Assembly (NCBI GenBank): GCA_934045075.1
Contig: OW203721.1
Span: forward strand, 17,157,214-17,221,213
Direction: 5' to 3'
Length of the DNA stretch: 64,000 bases
Origin: Yponomeuta sedellus
Lineage: Eukaryota > Arthropoda > Insecta > Lepidoptera > Yponomeutidae
Shown here: piece after piece, positions 49,365 through 64,000 of the stretch
How the letters are laid out: each line of letters starts with the position of its first letter
Position numbering within the stretch: the stretch's first letter is position 1
Translations under genes and position numbers: made by a program
The notes under the pieces: model-generated
Databases searched by the model: none
What the model saw: only the letters and a program-made list of their open reading frames with translations
Told to the model about the DNA's origin: nothing

Positions 49365-49625
49365 AGTTCCATGATGGAACTACTACGATTTTATTTTCAC
49401 ACTAGTTGCATTCAAGCATACAAACCATAATGATGGAACTACTATTAGCAGTAGTTCCGTCATTATGCGTTAGTTCGAAAAATAATGAATTCGCACATTA
49501 AAACTAAATTTTATAATTTAAGAAACATATAAATACGACGTATTTTAAACTCTTAAGACCGAAAGTAGCAATTTGAATGTATGGAATAATAAAATTGTGC
49601 AGTAGTTCCATCATGGGACAGGGAA
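49365..49625. repeat. cluster of AGTTCCAT(C/G)ATGGAACT inverted repeats
   Basis: 49365-49385 contains the palindrome TAGTTCCATGATGGAACTA; 49427-49443 and 49450-49466 form a 17-bp hairpin with one mismatch (ATAATGATGGAACTACT); 49603-49620 carries AGTAGTTCCATCATGGGA. It lies between the two convergent genes and is probably a small fold-back element. Confidence 0.7.
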
Positions 49626-49694
49626 TGGAGCCAATGCGAGTAAAGCAATGTGATGTGTCGTGTGACATTAGTTTTTTTATTCAATTGAAAACAA

Positions 49695-49700
49695 TTTATT
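49695..49700 (-). terminator. candidate Ldh polyadenylation signal
   Basis: TTTATT on the + strand is AATAAA on the - strand, about 435 bp after the Ldh stop codon. A second match lies further downstream. It faces the candidate trio poly(A) signals about 730 bp away. Confidence 0.45.
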
Positions 49701-50135
49701 GATTATTACACACAAAATATTTTTAAACACTGGTTATCAATAGTAGTATTACATAAAACAACTCAAACGTGATACTGTGTAATGTGGCAATAAATGGGTA
49801 CCAGACCATACGTGATTTCCCGTAACGCCGCGCCGGTATTCTGTCAGGGGCGCCACTACGTTATCACGTTATCATACCACTTCATGGAGTTGTCCGATTT
49901 AACCTACTCCGAACTGTCAAATACGTACATACGTGTTATGTATGACACTTAGGTTAACCCGATAGAGTAGACCCGGTATAGATGGATAAGTCAGGCCCTA
50001 TATTACGCGCACCAAATCCTGATTCCAATCGTCTTACAGTCAAATTCCATACCATTTTTAAGTTATTCGATTGGAATAGGTGAGGTTTTGGTGTTCATAA
50101 TTAGGTCTCAGGTGTGTTTAGGCCGGCCGCGCCGC

Positions 50136-60301
<10,166 letters not shown>

Positions 60302-61090
60302 GTTGTGAAGACGAAGATAAGTGTTAGTATTATCCGACTAAACACTACGAAAACGAAATGAATACGAAAATTAAATAAACTTTCGTCACTCGTCCGACCG
60401 GTTGCACTTTCGATAAGACACTGCCCTCGGTAAGCTGTGGAAACGCGCTACGTTTATGATGAGGAGCTCCGTAAGCCGTAGGCCCATCACAATTTCCACG
60501 TTACCTACTACTGTGGGTGATAACGCATAGCCCATATACGTTCACTGCTGGACCAAGGCGTCCCGTCCAGTCTTATTGTCGGTCCCAGGAAGGCCAGGAC
60601 CTTTCCTAAAACTAGAATTCGTGGTTTATTATGACAATTCCGAGTACATTGCGTAGCACTCCTTCTTAAACGGTGGTTTAATCGATTACGCAGTGTACCT
60701 ATACCGAATTGTCGTATATAGTAAGCCATGAATTGTAGTTTAATGACACCGAGCCCTGGGCCCTATTTCATAAAACACACACAATTCATGGTCCATATTC
60801 TTAATGCAGTATGATTGTAGTCTTATCAAACGCGGCACTGATTGATTGATAGTAACACAGATTTCATTTATGGATACTATATTATAATATTATGGTATAC
60901 GTGAAGCTGATACAAAAATAGCTTTGAAACGGTTGGTTTTCTCACACTTCCCCTGGGGAAATGGGTGGTGGACATCAGAGAGTGGTCCAAGAGAAGAGGT
61001 GCGAGACGTTTTTTATTTGACTTTTTAATAGCGATGGTCAGATCTTTACTTGTCCGGTTCTTTAGGAACCTTCAAGTCGCCAAATTCAAG
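60302..61090. other. Ldh upstream region with a repeat
   Basis: The first ~150 bp should include the Ldh promoter and 5'UTR, but no TATA box or initiator stood out. 60475-60690 resembles a common moth repeat (ACGTTCACTGCTGGACCAAG). No other gene seen. Confidence 0.35.
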
Positions 61091-61134
61091 AGCCAAGGCC
61101 AATTTGTTACAAGTGTAACAAATTGACCTTGGCT
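61091..61134. repeat. 20-bp inverted repeat with 4-nt loop
   Basis: Arms AGCCAAGGCCAATTTGTTAC (61091-61110) and GTAACAAATTGACCTTGGCT (61115-61134), one mismatch, loop AAGT. Confidence 0.88.
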
Positions 61135-61201
61135 GAATCTATTAAGGCTGCATGGGAAATCACGGCTTGAGTCGGTTATACTACCGGTATTATATCGTAA
61201 C

Positions 61202-61328
61202 GAGCAAACTGTGACAGGCCACTTGCGCTGTATAAGCGCAGCAGTTCTTCGAAAAGAGCGGCGCGGGCGCGGGTGATCGCCAGCACGTCGTCCCTGTCCG
61301 GTGACGTCACCTTCGACGATGCTGGCAT
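61202..61328 (-). CDS. unassigned exon-like segment, possible alternative first exon of Ldh
   Basis: On the - strand an ATG at 61328 opens 42 codons with strong G/C preference at third positions and protein-like composition (DRDDVLAITRARAALFEELL, then RLYSASGLSQFA). I do not recognise the family. A possible donor after 61202 (GCTC|GTTACG, weak) ends in phase 1, the phase needed by the Ldh exon at 59517, giving an N-terminal extension ahead of MSTLEKL. A stronger donor (CCG|GTAGTA) about 15 bp further would not fit Ldh. It could instead be a remnant exon of another gene. Confidence 0.35.
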
Positions 61329-61399
61329 GCAGGCACACCTGCACCAGCCCCCTTACCGGCTCTTGACCTTATCATGATCCAGAATACTTTACTGAGTGC

Positions 61400-62700
61400 A
61401 AGATGTCTGACTATTTACATTACAACCTTCCAGCTATGTGCGGGAGCAACGATACAAACTAAAATAAACATTAGATACTTACTAGTAAGAGACTATAATA
61501 AATACTAGCGCCAAAACAGCTCGACGATCCACGGGCACTCTCTATCTTTGTAAGTTGCAATTTTCCTTTGTGGTTGCAAGAATTACTTTAGATTGAAATC
61601 CTGCCTGCCGCGGCCGGCCGCCTGTCGACGTGGTAGTAAGAGTTTAATTATAATAAATAGTGCTGAACTTATTTAATATCAATTTAGGAGCACCATCCGA
61701 AACTTGGGGCATATTATAAGAAGAAGAAAAAAAATATTTCCAATTAAACAATTTCCTTGCTTAGGTATGTACTTGAAGTTCCTTGCTTAGGTATGCGTGA
61801 CTTCTATAGAGACTATAAGCTAAGGACTAGACTAAGCTAGGTTTCCTTATGACCTCAGTTCGACCTCCGCATGCGCAAAACGTTTTAGTTGTTCTTCGGT
61901 AATGAAATACACTGGGACTAACTTGGTGTTGGACTTTATTAATTAATGCCACTATAGCTGCAATAAACAAATTCAGTGTGCACATGAATCATATAGAATT
62001 TAATAAGGTACAATAATAGAGCAGCGCAGTAAGTACTAGAAAAAATTCAGCAAGAGCTGATTTTCTAGGCTTCCTTAACTGAAAGGTGCCATACGGGATC
62101 CTCTGACCATGGCTTTGCTGTCTGACATGTAAACGGCGTTATCTCAAGAATCGATTTTCACAGAATAACGATATGCGCAATAACAGATTTCCTAGCAAAT
62201 GATGAAAAATACAATTAGTAAATAAGTACGAAAAAAGTAAAAACGCGTTTTTGGTTTATCGTAAAAACTCATACTTCATACAAAAAGTGTAAAATGTTGT
62301 GTGATTATAACAGTCTCTATAGTATTAAAAATAAAAACGGTCGAGTTTGACTGTCTTCCGCTGACAATTCGGGAGTCTTAGCGGAAAATCGACTCAATCT
62401 TGAAGGTAAGAAAATATGTTTTTACAAAATAAATATGTAATATAGGTAATTAGAGTCACTACGGAACCCTTTTTACGCGAGTCCGATTCGGGCTTAGCCA
62501 GTTTTTAACTATACTTAGAAAAGTCAACGCAAATAACTCAACCACATACAGCTCTACTACCTACTCTAACTACATTGGAGTACCACATCAGCCACTCCCA
62601 TATTCTCGTACGGATTACCGAGTGTTTCAAGGTGCTTCAAAAGTAGCAAAATCAACTTTAAACTCCCGCAAAACTTTTCCCAAGTGTCTTCAAATTCACA
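61400..62700. other. AT-rich flank, repeat remnants only
   Basis: 62330-62510 carries pieces of the moth repeat that ends GAGTCCGATTCGGGCTTAGC. Nothing else recognised. Confidence 0.4.
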
Positions 62701-62762
62701 ACTTTGCCCACGCTCTACCTACAACTTCAGGGCCAGCGCAGATGCGTGCTTAGTGAGAGTTG

Positions 62763-62953
62763 GTAACTTACCGCTGCGGATGAGTTGTCGCTAGGTACGT
62801 GTGTGGAAGCACGCAGCTGCTTGCAGGCGGCAGAGGTAAGTGCCGCTGCCGCTCTAGCGGCCGACCGGCTGCCCGCCAGCCAAGGTCACCTTCAAAACAC
62901 TCACTTTGGAAGTCCCGCCGCGCATGCCCAACTCAACACCAAAAAAACAGTCC
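62763..62953 (-). other. GC-rich exon-like pieces on the minus strand upstream of Ldh
   Basis: Two short pieces look splice-bounded on the - strand: ATGCGCGGCGGGACTTCCAA ahead of a GTGAGT donor near 62933, and a 44-nt stretch (about 62806-62763, encoding LRASTHVPSDNSSAA) between a CAG acceptor and a GTAAGT donor. The + strand also shows a GCAGAG|GTAAGT donor at 62834. GC content is well above the surroundings. This may be a first-exon/promoter region; no product can be named. Confidence 0.25.
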
Positions 62954-62959
62954 CTATCA

Positions 62960-64000
62960 CCACGCAACAGTGCTCAAATTCCACTGCAGCGCGCAGATTG
63001 ATAAAGGACTCAATTCGTGAAATGACTGCCCCCATATTTAAGTCTCATGACGCCGATGCGAATGACCTGGGCCTGAGTTTGTTCCGAGTGGACAAAAATA
63101 TTCGTTTTATAGCTTAGTGCAATTTGAAGAGAACAAGGGCAAGTCGGTTTGTAAAGTTGTTGGTGTATTGCGCAACAGGTGGTGGCGTGCGAGGATTTCA
63201 TAACATTTTGCCGGCATCGCTCTAGGCGTCAATGCTGCATTACTCAGAGTCACTGTTAATCTAGAAGTGAAATGCATGACGAAATCCACGACCCATAATT
63301 TTATAGTGTTTCAACAAAAATGTCCCACAAAACGATAATTGCATTATTGTTTGCGGGCACTCCACCGCGAATAGTAGATAATAATCATAACCATATAAAA
63401 ATACTTTTCGCTATCAATATCATGATACAAGCGCTACAAGGTAATAAAACGGATTAATTCATTAATCAAGACTCTTCCAAGGGATAGATACAATAATACA
63501 TCGGCACCAGATATCGCTGAAACTTACGCGTACCTTGCAGATACTTGGGTAATTATTATCGGCGCACAAAATTATAAGTATAGGTAAAAAAAAAATCAGG
63601 TACATCTGAAAAATAAAATCAAGAAAAATTCCAGCACCTGAACCTTTTGTTCAGTCACCACATAATCATTCTCGTATGGTAAAGCCGAGGCTAAAGCAGT
63701 GGTATCGGAACAACAAACTTAACATTTGGGGAACACATCGTTAGAGAACAAAAAAATTGTTCACATAACTTTGCTCTTGCAACTTTGAGGCTAAGTATGG
63801 AAATCTCAGGTAAAATTTAGTCACTATCACCATAGACCAACAAGGTATACCTTTTTGGTCTATGCTATCACCGAGGCTAGTTGGTAACTATGTAAACATA
63901 AAATGTATTTACTTCATGTATTAAAGTTGTAAGTAGATAAATAGGTAAGACCCCATATTACTGAAACTGCTTAAAGGAAAACCAAACTAAACTATAGTAG
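62960..64000. other. AT-rich end of the window, nothing recognised
   Basis: Short open frames on both strands around 62785-63290 have no domain and mixed codon use. A local inverted repeat TATTTTTTGGTCTATG-like pair (CATAGACCAACAAGG...CCTTTTTGGTCTATG) occurs near 63831-63866. No gene or element can be supported. Confidence 0.4.

Noticed and set aside
62785..63117. A 110-codon plus-strand open frame
   Set aside because: It reads through a strong donor at 62834 and then into AT-rich sequence with changed codon use; at most its first 50 bases could be an exon.

Overview
The window looks like a moth or butterfly nuclear genome (Lepidoptera). It has AT-rich non-coding DNA, GC-rich exons with short GT-AG introns, and dense relics of typical lepidopteran repeats: tRNA- and 5S-derived SINEs, an A|T-inserted Helitron, RTE LINEs, a Harbinger relic and MITEs. 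Everything was read by eye; no database search was possible.

Two protein genes are convincing. (1) On the + strand, 5329-46343 holds the 3' half of a Trio/Kalirin-type Rho guanine-nucleotide exchange factor. I assembled 17 exons, plus a 27-nt microexon and a candidate alternative first exon, all in compatible splice phase. They encode about 1068 residues in the order: linker, second RhoGEF (DH) domain, second PH domain, short His/Ala/Pro-rich linker, Ig, FN3, serine/threonine kinase, stop. The N-terminal half (spectrin repeats, GEF1) must lie upstream of the window. (2) On the - strand, 60301-50136 holds a complete eight-exon L-lactate dehydrogenase gene of 343 residues, with all catalytic residues present. 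The two genes are convergent, with polyadenylation signals about 730 bp apart.

Layout: 1-5328 upstream intron or flank, with a fold-back repeat and a tRNA-Ile-like SINE; 5329-5401 first visible trio exon; 5411-8168 Helitron inserted just after that exon's splice donor; 9112-9242 candidate Cys-rich alternative first exon; 11515-16602 linker exons; 19443-29499 GEF2-PH2 exons; 29500-41739 two long introns with MITEs, an RTE LINE and a Harbinger relic around one small linker exon; 41740-46343 very GC-rich Ig-FN3-kinase exons; 46344-48980 probable trio 3'UTR; 49300-49630 inverted-repeat cluster; 50136-60301 Ldh; 60302-64000 Ldh upstream region, with a candidate alternative first exon and other unassigned exon-like GC-rich pieces.

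The main points to look at again are: a possible GEF2-kinase short isoform starting from a Cys-rich exon (compare the human Kalirin 'Duet' form), the microexon, a GC-AG intron, the Helitron placed 9 nt into an intron, triplication of the 3' end and splice donor of an Ldh exon, and an exon-like segment upstream of Ldh that could encode a different N-terminus.
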